Made by a program: the position numbers and the translations under genes. Under the pieces are notes generated by a model. It had not been told where the DNA came from. It did not search any database and saw nothing but the letters and a program-made list of their open reading frames with translations. A stretch of DNA of 64,000 bases from Renibacterium sp. (lineage in GTDB: Bacteria; Actinomycetota; Actinomycetes; Actinomycetales; Micrococcaceae), in NCBI GenBank assembly GCA_017419405.1, contig JAFOLH010000006.1, positions 456,853 to 520,852 of the forward strand, read 5' to 3'. Shown piece by piece: positions 8,923 to 20,700 of this stretch. Each line of letters begins with the position of its first letter. Positions within the stretch are counted from its first letter, which is position 1.

Positions 8923-9579
8923 TTAGATTTCCACGCTCTCGCGGACCGCCAGGTGCCGGAACTCGACTCCGTACCGGGCACCGAAGAGCGAAACCTGCCC
9001 CTCCACGAACTGCAATCCGATCTCGGACAACAGCACGTCGTGGATCTGGAAGGCTTTCGGCGCCCGCACCGAGTTCACGAAATCCACCACCTCCGCGGTC
9101 TTCGACCACGGGGCATGGATCGGTACCAGCAAGGTCTGCGCCTGAATGCCGTCCGGCACCGTGAAGGAATCCCCGGGGTGGAAGACGTTCCCATCGATCA
9201 GGTAGCCGATATTGGCCACCGGCATGATCCGCGGATTGATCAAAGCATGCTGCCCGCCGAAGGTCCGCACCGAGAATCCGGCCAGTTCGAATTCCGTGTC
9301 CGGCAGGGCATCCTGGATCCGGGCCGCTGATTCCGGTGCCCCGGTCCGCAACTGCCCGGCGACCACCGCCGGCGCAAACACTTGGAGCGCCGGATCCCGG
9401 GACAACGCGGCAAGGATTTCGGTCTGGTCGAAATGGTCGGCGTGTTCATGGGTGATCAGAATTGCCGCCGCCCCGTCGAGCGCCTCGGCCGCTTCGGAAA
9501 ACGTCCCCGGGTCCAGAACCAGCGCCACTCCGGCTTTTTCCAGACGGATGCAGGCATGAGTGAATTTGGTCAACAACAT
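8923..9579 (-). CDS. Metallo-beta-lactamase-fold hydrolase (UlaG-like)
   Basis: A 218-residue MBL-fold protein with the metal-binding signature THEHADHFD near residues 39-47 and further histidines in GGQHALI and HPGDSF. The short single-domain architecture that begins MLLTKFTHACIRLEKAG matches the UlaG-like/Zn-dependent hydrolase branch. The substrate is unknown. It is convergent with the PLP enzyme (22-base gap) and divergent from zur. Confidence 0.85.
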   Translation of the reverse strand: MLLTKFTHACIRLEKAGVALVLDPGTFSEAAEALDGAAAILITHEHADHFDQTEILAALSRDPALQVFAPAVVAGQLRTGAPESAARIQDALPDTEFELAGFSVRTFGGQHALINPRIMPVANIGYLIDGNVFHPGDSFTVPDGIQAQTLLVPIHAPWSKTAEVVDFVNSVRAPKAFQIHDVLLSEIGLQFVEGQVSLFGARYGVEFRHLAVRESVEI

Positions 9580-9679
9580 GGCAACAGACTACGCCTGCGG
9601 CGCAGCCGCCGCGACGCCGGAACAGCTCGGGGACTGATAACCTTTAAGCCGGGGGAAGTTCGCTGAGCAGGAGGCAGAT

Positions 9680-10111
9680 GTGACCGAAACAAGCACACCG
9701 GTGAAAGAGCAACGGGTCACCAAACAACGGCTGGCGGTCAGCGCGGCTTTGGACGAACTGGATGATTTCGTCAGCACCCAGGAGCTGCACCGGATCCTGC
9801 AGGACCGCGGCATTTCGGTCTCCCTCGCCACCTCTTACCGGATTTTGCAATCCATGGCCGAAGACGGCGCCGTGGACGTGCTCCGCAACCCTGAAGGCGA
9901 AGCGGTCTACCGGCGCTGTGCGGTCGCCGAACACCACCACCACCTGTTGTGCCGCAATTGCGGCAAAGCCGTGGAGATCGAGGCGCCGGTGGTGGAAAAA
10001 TGGGCGGTCAAAATGGCCCAGGAAAACGGCTACACCGAGATCAACCACACCGTGGAGATCATTGGGCTGTGCCCCGAATGCACGCTGCTGCGGCAGGCCG
10101 GGCAACTCTGA
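9680..10111 (+). CDS. zur: Fur-family zinc regulator Zur
   Basis: A 143-residue Fur-family repressor. The winged helix covers residues about 10-85 (VTKQRLAVSAALDELDDFVS to LATSYRILQSM). The dimer domain carries the metal-binding HHHHLLC motif and two CxxC pairs (CRNCG and CPEC), the structural zinc site. It starts with GTG at 9680 behind GAGCAGGAGG. Assignment to Zur rather than Fur or PerR rests on the adjacent, convergent znu transporter operon. When zinc-loaded it should repress zinc uptake. Confidence 0.85.
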   Translation: MTETSTPVKEQRVTKQRLAVSAALDELDDFVSTQELHRILQDRGISVSLATSYRILQSMAEDGAVDVLRNPEGEAVYRRCAVAEHHHHLLCRNCGKAVEIEAPVVEKWAVKMAQENGYTEINHTVEIIGLCPECTLLRQAGQL

Positions 10112-10130
10112 TTCTGCTGCAGCCGGTGGT

Positions 10131-10631
10131 TCAGCACCGCAGCAGGTAGGGTCTGGCACTGCGCGTCCAGACCAGAATCATCGCGGTCGCCGAGATCAGC
10201 AAGTCCGCCAGCGGAATGGACAGCGCCTGCACCGACCCGGCTTGCTGGAACGGATTGCTGCCTTCCGGCGCATAGGACATCCCGATCATCAGGGAAATCA
10301 CCAGGAAACCGGCCAGAAGTGCCAGGAAATTGGCTCCGGCCAGCAGGCTCGAGACCCCGCGGACCCGGCGCCAACCGATGGCCGTGGCGACCGCCATCGC
10401 AGTCCACAGCGCAGCCGGCAGAACCGCCGGCAAAATCGCGAACAGGACAAGCGACCAAAACCAATCACCGGGGTCCAAGAAGCCGTCCGGAAGGTAAAGC
10501 GGGAACAGCAGCCACAGCCAGAGCAGGGATTGCATCGCGCCGAGGGCCATCAGCAGCACCGCGGCCCGGACGGTTCCGGGCATCCGGTCCACGGCTCCCC
10601 CGGCACCGGGCGACGGTTCGATTGGCTCCAC
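10131..10631 (-). CDS. Membrane protein of unknown function
   Basis: A 166-residue protein with about four hydrophobic segments (near residues 22-45, 58-82, 95-115 and 136-155) and a charged N-terminus. No known domain is recognisable. It lies 65 bases after znuB on the same strand and may be read through from the zinc operon, but nothing in the sequence ties it to zinc. The codon use looks genomic. Confidence 0.6.
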   Translation of the reverse strand: MEPIEPSPGAGGAVDRMPGTVRAAVLLMALGAMQSLLWLWLLFPLYLPDGFLDPGDWFWSLVLFAILPAVLPAALWTAMAVATAIGWRRVRGVSSLLAGANFLALLAGFLVISLMIGMSYAPEGSNPFQQAGSVQALSIPLADLLISATAMILVWTRSARPYLLRC

Positions 10632-10696
10632 CAGTCGAGCCTATGCCGAGCTCAGCGGCATTGCCCCGGAACCGACGAACCCTGCCCGGAAGGTCC

Positions 10697-11575
10697 TCAG
10701 ACCATGCGCCTGCGGGTAATCCCCCGGTTTCGCCGGCGCCGCGCGATCAAACGGCAGACCAGATAAATCGCGAAGGAAAGCGTCGTGACGTAAGGGCTGA
10801 TCGGGATCCTGCCGCCCAAGGCGAGCATGATCCCGCCGACCGTCGCCCCCACGGCGAAGAGCACGCTGAGCAAAACCACGATGCGCGGCGATGTCGCCAC
10901 CTGCATCGCCGCCGCCGCCGGCGTGATCAGCAAGGCGAGCACCAGGAGCGCGCCCACGATTTGGATCGACAAGGCGACCGAGATGCCCAACAGCACCATG
11001 AAACCGATCGACAGCGCCCGCACCGGCACGCCCCGGGCCTGGGCGATGTCCGGATCCACACTGGCGAAAGTCAGTGGACGCCAGATCACCAGCAAGGCCA
11101 GGATCACCAGGACTGCTGCTCCGAGCAGCGCATTCAGCTGGGTCGAATCGACCGAAACGATCTGGCCGGTGAGCAGCCCGAACTTGTTCGCGGCCCGGCC
11201 TTGGTAGAGCGAGAGGAACAAGATGCCCAGGCCCAGGCCGAACGGCATCAGCACCCCGATGATCGAGTTGCGATCGCGCGCCCGCACCCCCATCAAGCCG
11301 AGGATCAAGGCCGCAGCCACCGAACCGACGAGCGAACCGCCGATCACGTCGACTCCGATCAGCAAGGCGAAGGCCGCGCCGGCGAAGGACAATTCCGCGA
11401 TCCCGTGCACCGCGAAAGCCAGGTCCCGCATCATCACGAAAGTGCCGATCAAGCCGCCGACCACACCGAGCACCGCGCCGGCCAACAGGGAATCCCGGAA
11501 CAACGGCAAGAGCTCGCCGTAGTTGCTGAAATTGAAAATCTCGCCGAAGACCGCGAGCACGTCCTGCCAGTTCAT
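10697..11575 (-). CDS. znuB: Zinc ABC transporter permease
   Basis: A 292-residue ABC-3 family permease with about eight to nine membrane segments. The conserved block AVHGIAELSFAGAAFALL near residues 57-74 is the cytoplasmic coupling region of ZnuB/MntB permeases. Its start overlaps the stop of the ATPase gene by four bases (ATGA), so translation is coupled. Together with the upstream ATPase and binding protein it forms a complete cluster A-I metal importer. Zur next door makes zinc the likely cargo; manganese cannot be excluded by sequence alone. Confidence 0.9.
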   Translation of the reverse strand: MNWQDVLAVFGEIFNFSNYGELLPLFRDSLLAGAVLGVVGGLIGTFVMMRDLAFAVHGIAELSFAGAAFALLIGVDVIGGSLVGSVAAALILGLMGVRARDRNSIIGVLMPFGLGLGILFLSLYQGRAANKFGLLTGQIVSVDSTQLNALLGAAVLVILALLVIWRPLTFASVDPDIAQARGVPVRALSIGFMVLLGISVALSIQIVGALLVLALLITPAAAAMQVATSPRIVVLLSVLFAVGATVGGIMLALGGRIPISPYVTTLSFAIYLVCRLIARRRRNRGITRRRMV

Positions 11576-12399
11576 ACCGGCTCCTCCGCGTCGTGCGCAT
11601 GATCGTGCGTGGTGGCATCGGGTTGGCCGACCACGACGATCCGGCCGTTGCTCCGGAAAACATCCACCGGCGTGCCGTAGAGGTCGCTGAGGACTTCCGA
11701 GGTCATCACCTCGTCCGGAGTGCCGACCCGGAACCGGCCACCGGCCAGATAGAGCACCCGGTCCACGTGCTCGATGATCGGGTTGATCTCATGGGTGACG
11801 AAGACGACCGCGGTTCCGGCCCGATGCGCTTGTTCGGCGACCAATGAACTCACCGCCCGCTGGTGCTGCAAATCGAGGGAAAGCAGCGGCTCGTCGCACA
11901 GCAGCAACGCCGGCTCGGTGGCCAGTGCCTGGGCCACCCGGAGCCGCTGTTGTTCGCCACCGGAAAGCAGGCCTACCGGAACATCGGCATATTCGGTCGC
12001 GCCGACTTTGCGCAGCAGATCGTCGACCCGGCTGCGGTACGCCTTCGCGCCCAACCGCACGCCCCAGTGGTCGCCGTCGATGCCCAAGCCGACCAGGTCC
12101 CGGGCCCGCAACGGGGTTTGCGCGGCAAACCCCTTCTGCTGCGGCACGTAGCCGATGGCGCGATTCCCGACGGTCTTGCCGCCGACGGCTTTGCCCGCCA
12201 CTTCCAGGCTCCCGGAACTCAGTTTCTGCAGGCCGAGGAGCACCTTGAGGAAGCTCGTCTTGCCGCTGCCATTGGGGCCGAGCACGGCGAAGAATTCCCC
12301 GGGCTCGATGGTCAGATCCAAGTCCCGCCACAAGGTGCGCGCGCCGAAGCTCAAGGTGGCTCCGCGCAGATTGAGGACACTCGACGGCACTGGGTTCAC
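11572..12399 (-). CDS. znuC: Zinc ABC transporter ATP-binding protein
   Basis: A 275-residue ATPase with Walker A GPNGSGKTS (residues about 40-48), a Q-loop in YVPQQKG, signature LSGGEQQR and Walker B LLLCDEPLL. The C-terminus is His/Asp rich (TTHDHAHDAEE), common in zinc transporter ATPases. It sits 33 bases after the binding-protein gene and overlaps znuB by four bases. Confidence 0.9.
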   Translation of the reverse strand: MNPVPSSVLNLRGATLSFGARTLWRDLDLTIEPGEFFAVLGPNGSGKTSFLKVLLGLQKLSSGSLEVAGKAVGGKTVGNRAIGYVPQQKGFAAQTPLRARDLVGLGIDGDHWGVRLGAKAYRSRVDDLLRKVGATEYADVPVGLLSGGEQQRLRVAQALATEPALLLCDEPLLSLDLQHQRAVSSLVAEQAHRAGTAVVFVTHEINPIIEHVDRVLYLAGGRFRVGTPDEVMTSEVLSDLYGTPVDVFRSNGRIVVVGQPDATTHDHAHDAEEPV

Positions 12400-12432
12400 G
12401 CTTTCATCCGAACGGTCTGGCTTCAGGTGGTC

Positions 12433-13383
12433 TTACTTCAAGGCATCGGCTATGTGGTTCGCATTCTGCGTCATCCACTCCAGGTAATCTTGGCCCTCCG
12501 GCAGCGTTTCCGAGAAATTGACCACTGGCACTCCCGCCGCTTCCGCGGCCTTTTTCAGCGACTCGGTCTGCGGACCCTCGGTCTGATCGTTGTAGGCCAG
12601 GAACCTCACGCTTTTGGAACTGAGCAGATCGCTCGCCGCTTTGAGCACCGCAGGCGGCACATCGGAGCCTTCCTCGATGGCATGGCTGTACTCCTCCGGG
12701 GTTTTGTTCACCAGTCCGGCGCTCTGCAGCATCCACAGCGGAACCGGCTCGGTGATCGCCACCGGCTGCCCCTCGGAGCCGGCCTTCACCCCGGCCAAGA
12801 CGGTTTCGATCTGCGCCACCGAGGCTTTGAACTTTTCCGCATTCGCGGTGAATTCGGCCGCGTTCGAGGTATCGATCCCGCCGAGTTTCTGGGCGATCCG
12901 GTCGGCGAGTTTGCTCACCGACGGCAAGGAGTACCAGACGTGCTCGTTGAAATCCTCGGAATTCGCTGCGGTCTTCAATCCGGAAAGTTCCACGACGTCG
13001 ATGAGTTTGCCCGGGTCGGCGCCCTCGGCCAACTTGCTGAAGAAGTCGTCGTAGCCGCCGCCGTTTTCGATCAGCAGAGCAGCTTTGCTCACCGCCAGCT
13101 TGTCCTGCGCAGTGGTCTCGTAGGAGTGCGGATCCTGGCTAGCATTGGCGATGATCGAGGTGACCTTGACCCGGTCCCCACCGATCTTCGACACGATGTC
13201 GCCGTAGACGTTGGTCACCGCGACCACCTCGATCCGCTGTGTCCCGGAGCTGTCTCCGGAGGCCTGCGGCGATCCGCTCGAACTGCCGCAGGCCGCCAAG
13301 CCGAGGGCCAAGCCAGCGGCGGCGAGCGCAGTGAGCGCGGCCCGCGCCGGACGGACGGACGAGGGGCTTGGCAAACGCCGCAT
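12433..13383 (-). CDS. znuA: Zinc-binding lipoprotein of the ABC transporter
   Basis: A 316-residue cluster A-I (ZnuA/TroA) solute-binding protein. The start is set at MRRLPSPSS because a signal peptide with the lipobox LGLAAC follows directly; an upstream in-frame ATG at 13473 would bury the signal. Metal-ligand candidates are His in SQDPHSYETT and in FNEHVWYSLPSVSKLADRIA, plus the late YSHAIEEG region. It captures zinc outside the membrane for ZnuB/ZnuC. It has no long His-rich loop, unlike E. coli ZnuA. A hairpin and a Zur-like motif lie upstream. Confidence 0.9.
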   Translation of the reverse strand: MRRLPSPSSVRPARAALTALAAAGLALGLAACGSSSGSPQASGDSSGTQRIEVVAVTNVYGDIVSKIGGDRVKVTSIIANASQDPHSYETTAQDKLAVSKAALLIENGGGYDDFFSKLAEGADPGKLIDVVELSGLKTAANSEDFNEHVWYSLPSVSKLADRIAQKLGGIDTSNAAEFTANAEKFKASVAQIETVLAGVKAGSEGQPVAITEPVPLWMLQSAGLVNKTPEEYSHAIEEGSDVPPAVLKAASDLLSSKSVRFLAYNDQTEGPQTESLKKAAEAAGVPVVNFSETLPEGQDYLEWMTQNANHIADALK

Positions 13384-13432
13384 GATGACCTCAGTTTCCT
13401 CAGCTGTGTTTCGCTGGAATCGACCAGCTATC

Positions 13433-13489
13433 GAGAACGATGTGCAATAAGCACGTTCTCCAGCATAAGCCAAACAGGAATCATTCGCA
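13433..13489 (-). promoter_or_regulatory. Inverted repeat and Zur-like box upstream of znuA
   Basis: Two elements lie within 110 bases of the znuA start. At 13433-13460, GAGAAC-3-GTGC and GCAC-GTTCTC form an interrupted inverted repeat. At 13475-13489 (minus strand), TGCGAATGATTCCTG holds the AAT-N-ATT core of Fur/Zur boxes but poorly matched flanks. One of them is probably the Zur operator. The hairpin fits exactly between promoter and start, so it could also be a leader structure. Confidence 0.45.
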
Positions 13490-13513
13490 TAAACGAGGGA
13501 TCGGGCAACCCGC

Positions 13514-14548
13514 TCAGCGCAGTTCGCGCTCCCTGATCTCGCCCACCAGTTCTTCGATCACGTCTTCCAGGAAGAGCACTCCGCTGGTGCTCCCGTCCGC
13601 AGCGATCACCCGGGCCAGGTGCGATCCGGTGCGCTGCATGATGCGCAAGGCGTCTTCGATTTCTTCGGCCTGATCCAGGTTCACCAGGGTCCGGACCCGG
13701 GATTCGGCCAAGGGCATCTCGTACTCGTCTTCGGGGACATTCAGGACGTCCTTGATGTGCACATAGCCGGTCAGGTTGCCCGCATCGTCGGACAGCACGA
13801 ACCGCGAGAATCCGGTGTGCCGCACGGCTGCTTCGACATCCAAGGGCGTAGCCGACGCGAACAGCGTATGCAGGGACTCCAAAGGCACCATGACCTGGCC
13901 GGCGGTGCGCTCGGAGAACTCCAAGGCACCGCTGAGCAGCCCGGTCTGGTCATCGACCAGACCGTGCTTGGTCGACTCCGCAACGATCGACTGCACCTCT
14001 TCGAGCGTGAAGCTGGAGGTCACCTCGTCCTTGGGCTCCACCTTGAACCAGCGGATGATGTGGTTCGCCACCCAGTTCAAGCTGAAAATCACCGGTCTGA
14101 CCACCTTGGAAACCCAGACCAGCGGTGGCGCCAGAACCAGCGCCGCCTTGTCCGCCGCCGAGACCGAGATGTTCTTCGGCACCATTTCACCGAAGGTCAC
14201 GTGCAGGAAGGTCACCAGCAACAACACCAGGATGAAGACCGCCGGCGAGGCGATGCTCTCCGGAACGCCAAGGTCCACGACCGGGCCCAGGATCAAGTAC
14301 TTGATCGCCGGCTCCGCGACCTGCAGGATCAACAACGAGGCCACGGTGATGCCCAGCTGCGCGCAGGCGAGCATGAGCGAGACGTGTTCCATCGCGTAAA
14401 GCGTGGTCCGGGCGCGTTTCGAGCCGGCTTCTGCGAGCGGCTCGATCTGGCTCCGACGGGCACTCATGATCGCGAATTCGGCACCGACGAAGAAGGCATT
14501 CGCCAGCAGCAACACCACCAGCCAGACGATTCCGCCCCAGTCGCTCAT
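13514..14548 (-). CDS. CNNM/CBS-pair membrane protein (short paralogue)
   Basis: A 344-residue HlyC/CorC-family protein. Four hydrophobic segments make the CNNM (DUF21) domain in residues about 1-195, followed by a CBS pair (about 210-340) ending VLFLEDVIEELVGEI. It lacks the C-terminal CorC_HlyC domain that its neighbour has. The family includes Mg/Co efflux proteins; the older name hemolysin is misleading. Its start overlaps the upstream gene by four bases, so the two are translated together and may form a heterodimer. Confidence 0.85.
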   Translation of the reverse strand: MSDWGGIVWLVVLLLANAFFVGAEFAIMSARRSQIEPLAEAGSKRARTTLYAMEHVSLMLACAQLGITVASLLILQVAEPAIKYLILGPVVDLGVPESIASPAVFILVLLLVTFLHVTFGEMVPKNISVSAADKAALVLAPPLVWVSKVVRPVIFSLNWVANHIIRWFKVEPKDEVTSSFTLEEVQSIVAESTKHGLVDDQTGLLSGALEFSERTAGQVMVPLESLHTLFASATPLDVEAAVRHTGFSRFVLSDDAGNLTGYVHIKDVLNVPEDEYEMPLAESRVRTLVNLDQAEEIEDALRIMQRTGSHLARVIAADGSTSGVLFLEDVIEELVGEIRERELR

Positions 14549-15876
14549 CGTTCCCGCCCTTCCGCCGCAGGCAGAGCATCCGCGGCAACCGGGATGAACC
14601 GCACCCGGTCCACCCGTTTGCCGTCCATCCGCTCCACCTCCAAGACGCCGCCCACGGTCTCCACGGTGTCGCCGACGGCGGGGATCCGGCCCAGGCCGGC
14701 CATCAAAAATCCGCCGACCGTCTCATAGCTGGCCTCATCCGGAACCCGCAGGCCCGGAATCTGGTCGGTGATCTCATCCGGACGCATCAGCCCCGGGAAA
14801 TGCCAGTCTCCGGTGGTGCTCTGCAAGACGCCCGGCGTCGTGTGGTCGTGTTCGTCTTCGACTTCGCCGACGATCTCTTCCACCAGGTCTTCCAAGGTCA
14901 CGACCCCGGCGGTGCCGCCGTACTCGTCGACCACGATGGCCAATTGGAGGTTGCCGCCGCGCAGCTCGCGCAGCAAGGCATCGAGATGAATGGTTTCCGG
15001 AACCCGCAGCACGTCTTCCTTGATGGTTCCGGCCTGCAAGCCTTCGCGTTTGTCGGTGGGCACCGCGATCGCCCGTTTGACGTGGACCACGCCGCGCACG
15101 TCGTCGGCGGAATCGCCGATCACCGGGAAGCGGGAGAAGCCAGTGCGTCGGGCGGCTTCGATGACATCGGTCAACGGGGCATCGATATCGATCATCTCCG
15201 CCTGGATCCGCGGCGTCATCACATCGGCAGCGGTACGCTCCGAAAATTGCAGCGAACGAGCCAAGAAGTTCGCGGTTCCGGCATCCAAGGTGCCCATTTC
15301 GGCAGAACGCCGGACCAGCGAAGCCAGTTCGGCAGGGCTTCGCGCGCCGGAAATCTCCTCTTTGGCTTCGAAGCCGAAAAGGTGCAGCACCCGGTTGGAG
15401 AATCCGTTCAGCAGCACGATCGCCGGCCGGAACACTGCGGTGAACATCAATTGCGGCCGGGCCAAAAGCTTCCCGACGACGAAAGCCCGGGCAATCGCCA
15501 TGTTCTTGGGCACCAATTCGCCCAGCAACATGGACAGCAGCGTCGCCAGCACCAAGGCGATGACCAAAGAGAGCGTCGAGGCGATCTGCGGCGGGATGCC
15601 CAGGGCGGCCACCGGACCGGCCAGCAGTGCGCCCAATGAAGGCTCCATCACGAAGCCGGTGAGCAAGGTGGTCAGCGTGATGCCCAACTGGCAGCTCGAG
15701 AGCTGGGTGGAAAGCGATTTGAGGCATCGCAACAAGGGTTCAGCACCCCGGTCGCCGTCTGCCACCGCTTTCTGCACCATGGTCTGGTCCAACGCGACCA
15801 GGGAGAATTCGACCGCCACGAAGAAGCCGGTGCCGAGGATGAGCAGCAAGCCGACCAGCAGCAAAAGCCATTCCAT
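14545..15876 (-). CDS. CNNM/CBS-pair membrane protein with CorC_HlyC domain
   Basis: A 443-residue relative of the downstream gene: CNNM domain (residues 1-200, four membrane segments), CBS pair (about 215-340) and a C-terminal CorC_HlyC domain (about 350-430, [20 protein letters not shown]). The family handles magnesium or cobalt balance at the membrane. The [20 protein letters not shown] block at the end of the second CBS is the family hallmark. Upstream lies a 243-base gap down from guaB1. Confidence 0.87.
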   Translation of the reverse strand: MEWLLLLVGLLLILGTGFFVAVEFSLVALDQTMVQKAVADGDRGAEPLLRCLKSLSTQLSSCQLGITLTTLLTGFVMEPSLGALLAGPVAALGIPPQIASTLSLVIALVLATLLSMLLGELVPKNMAIARAFVVGKLLARPQLMFTAVFRPAIVLLNGFSNRVLHLFGFEAKEEISGARSPAELASLVRRSAEMGTLDAGTANFLARSLQFSERTAADVMTPRIQAEMIDIDAPLTDVIEAARRTGFSRFPVIGDSADDVRGVVHVKRAIAVPTDKREGLQAGTIKEDVLRVPETIHLDALLRELRGGNLQLAIVVDEYGGTAGVVTLEDLVEEIVGEVEDEHDHTTPGVLQSTTGDWHFPGLMRPDEITDQIPGLRVPDEASYETVGGFLMAGLGRIPAVGDTVETVGGVLEVERMDGKRVDRVRFIPVAADALPAAEGRER

Positions 15877-16119
15877 CTAACTGATCACCGCCGTCGCGGC
15901 TGATCTGCGCGCGCAATGCGCTGCAATTGATGGAGGTTGGTCGTCCTGGCCGAACTCGCCGGGCAATTGGCCGCCGGCTGCGGAGTTCTCAAGCGCAGGA
16001 GTATCGGAAAGGGTTGTGCCGGCAAGTGCCTCGACCGTAGTACGGATCGGCTGCCGGCTCCTAGAGTGGTAGTCCATAGTCTTCATAGTCTACCGGACGT
16101 GGGAACCCCTCGGCGATTC

Positions 16120-17772
<1,653 letters not shown>

Positions 17773-17794
17773 TCATGGAAGAGGCGTATTTCAG

Positions 17795-20700
17795 GTGCCA
17801 GAACAATCCATTCCTCGTTTGACCGAAGAGTTCGGCGGAAACGAATGGCTCGTCGATGAACTGTACGAAAAGTACCGGCAGGACAAGAACTCGGTGGACG
17901 AGAAGTGGTGGCCCCTGTTCGCTTCCATCGACGCCGAGAATTCCGCTGGTTCCGCAGCCGATGGCGGCAACGGAAAGCATGCTGCGCCAGCCGCCGGCAG
18001 CGAACCGCGCCCGGTGACCCGTCCGCTGCCCGTGGTGCCGCAAGCGGCCCCGGCAACCGAAGCGCCCGCCGCGCCGAGCAAGCCCCCGGCGTCCGCCCCG
18101 GCACCGGTTGCCGCCGCAGCACCTGATGCACCGGCTGCCGCCGCGGCCCCGGAAGCCAAACCGGCCACCCCCGGAGTCCGCGCACCGAAGAGCGCCACCG
18201 CCCCCATCCCGGCCCAATTGCCGCCCACCGCGAAGAGCACCGCGGTTCCGGACGAGGACCGGGTCGACGTGCTGCGCGGTCCGGCCAAGGCCATCGCGAC
18301 CAACATGATCAGCAGTCTCCAGGTGCCCACCGCAACCAGCGTGCGCGCGATTCCGGCGAAGTTGCTGATCGACAATCGCCTGGTGATCAACTCGAACCTG
18401 GCCCGGGCCCGGGGCGGCAAGGTGTCCTTCACGCACCTGATCGGCTACGCGGTGATCCGGGCGCTCAAGCAATTCCCGTCGATGAACGTGCACTATGACG
18501 AGGTGGACGGCAAGCCGGTCGCGGTGCAGCCGGCGCACGTGAACTTCGGCATCGCCATCGACATGCCGAAGCCGGACGGCTCCCGGCTGCTCGTCGTGCC
18601 GAACATCAAAAAGGCCGAAACGCTCAGTTTTGCCGAGTTCTGGCACACCTATGAAGATCTGATCAAGCGCGCCCGGGCCGGCAAGCTGACCGCCGACGAT
18701 TACGCCGGCACCACGGTGTCGTTGACCAACCCCGGCGGCATCGGCACCGTGCATTCGGTGCCCCGGCTCTCCAAAGGCCAGGCGAGCATCATCGGCGTCG
18801 GCGCGCTGGACTACCCTGCGGAATTCCAGGGCACCAGCGAACGGATCATCGCCAAGAACGCGATCAGCAAAGTCATCACGCTCACCTCGACCTACGACCA
18901 CCGGGTCATCCAGGGTGCCGGCAGCGGCGAATTCCTCAAGCTCGTGCACCAGTTGCTGCTCGGCGCGGACAACTTCTACGACGACATCTTCGAAGCCCTC
19001 CGGATCCCGTACGAGCCGGTCCGCTGGAGCCCCGACGTCCAGGTGGATCCCTTCGACCAGATCAACAAGGTCGCCCGGATCCAACAGCTGATCCACGCCT
19101 ACCGGGTACGCGGCCACTTGATGGCGGATACCGATCCGCTCGAGTACGTCCAGCGCAAGCACCCCGATTTGGATGTGCTCAACCACGGCCTGACCTTGTG
19201 GGACCTCGACCGGGAGTGGCCCACCGGCGGCTTCGGCGGCAAGGACAGCCTGAAGTTCCGGGATATCCTCGGCGTGCTCCGGGACGCTTATTGCCGGACC
19301 ACCGGCATCGAATACATGCATCTGCAGGATCCGGAACAGCGCAAGTGGTTCCAGGACGAGCTGGAGCACCCGTATTCCAAGCCCAGCCGCGAAGAGCAGC
19401 TGCGGATCGTCTCCAAACTGAATGCCGCTGAGGCCTTCGAAACCTTCTTGCAGACCAAATTCGTCGGCCAGAAGCGGTTCTCGCTCGAAGGCGGCGAATC
19501 CTTGATCCCGTTGTTGGATTCGATCCTTTCCGACGCCGCCGACGACGGCCTCGACGAGGTTGCGATCGGCATGGCGCACCGTGGCCGGCTGAACGTGCTC
19601 ACCAATATCGCCGGCAAAACCTATGCCCAGGTTTTCCGCGAGTTCGAAGGCGTGCAAGACCCGCGCAGCGTGCAGGGGTCCGGCGATGTGAAATACCACT
19701 TGGGCACCGAGGGGACCTTCACCTCGGACAGCGGCAACGAAACCAAGGTCTATTTGGCAGCCAACCCCTCGCACTTGGAAGCCGCCGACGGCGTGCTGGA
19801 AGGCATCGTCCGGGCCAAGCAGGACCGGCTCAACCAGGGCGAGGCATTCCCGGTGCTGCCGGTGCTGATCCACGGCGACGCGGCCTTCGCGGGCCAGGGC
19901 GTGGTGGCCGAGACGCTCAACTTGTCCCAGCTTCGCGGTTACCGGACCGGTGGCACGATCCACGTCGTGGTGAACAACCAGGTCGGATTCACCACTTCGC
20001 CGTCCTCCTCGCGCTCGTCGGTCTACTCCACCGACGTGGCGAAGATGATCCAGTCCCCGGTGTTCCACGTCAATGGCGATGACCCGGAAGCCGTGGTCCG
20101 GGTGGCCCAGATGGCTTACCAGTTCCGCGAGCGCTTCCACAAAGACGTCGTGATCGATCTGGTCTGTTACCGCCGCCGCGGGCACAACGAGGGCGATGAC
20201 CCCTCGATGACCCAGCCGATGATGTACAACCTGATCGAAGCCAAGCGCTCAGTTCGCCGGCTGTACACCGAGTCTCTGATCGGCCGCGGCGACATCACGA
20301 GCGAAGAAGCCGAGCAGCTGCTGCGCGATTACCAGGAACGGCTGGAACGGGTGTTCGCCGAAACGCACGCGGCGCAGACCTCGCCGATCCCGGTGATCAC
20401 CTCCGATTCGCAGGCGGTTTCCGACCTGGAACGGCCGATCGCGCAACAAGCCGATTCCGGCTCCAACACCCCGACCACGACGGCGATCAGCGCCGAGACG
20501 CTGGCCAAGGTCGGCGCGGCGCACTTGGCCGTGCCCGAGGGCTTCACCGTGCACCCGAAGCTCAAGGCGCTGTTGGAGAAGCGCGAAGTCATGTCCCGGG
20601 AAGGCGGCATCGATTGGGGCTTCGGCGAATTGGCCGCCTTCGCATCGTTGCTCATGGAAGGCGTACCGGTCCGGTTGGCCGGGCAGGATTCCCGCCGCGG

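Noticed and set aside
15877..16086. A 69-codon minus-strand frame that ends right at the start of the CNNM gene
   Set aside because: No ribosome binding site, low-complexity product and no family; the neat end is probably chance.
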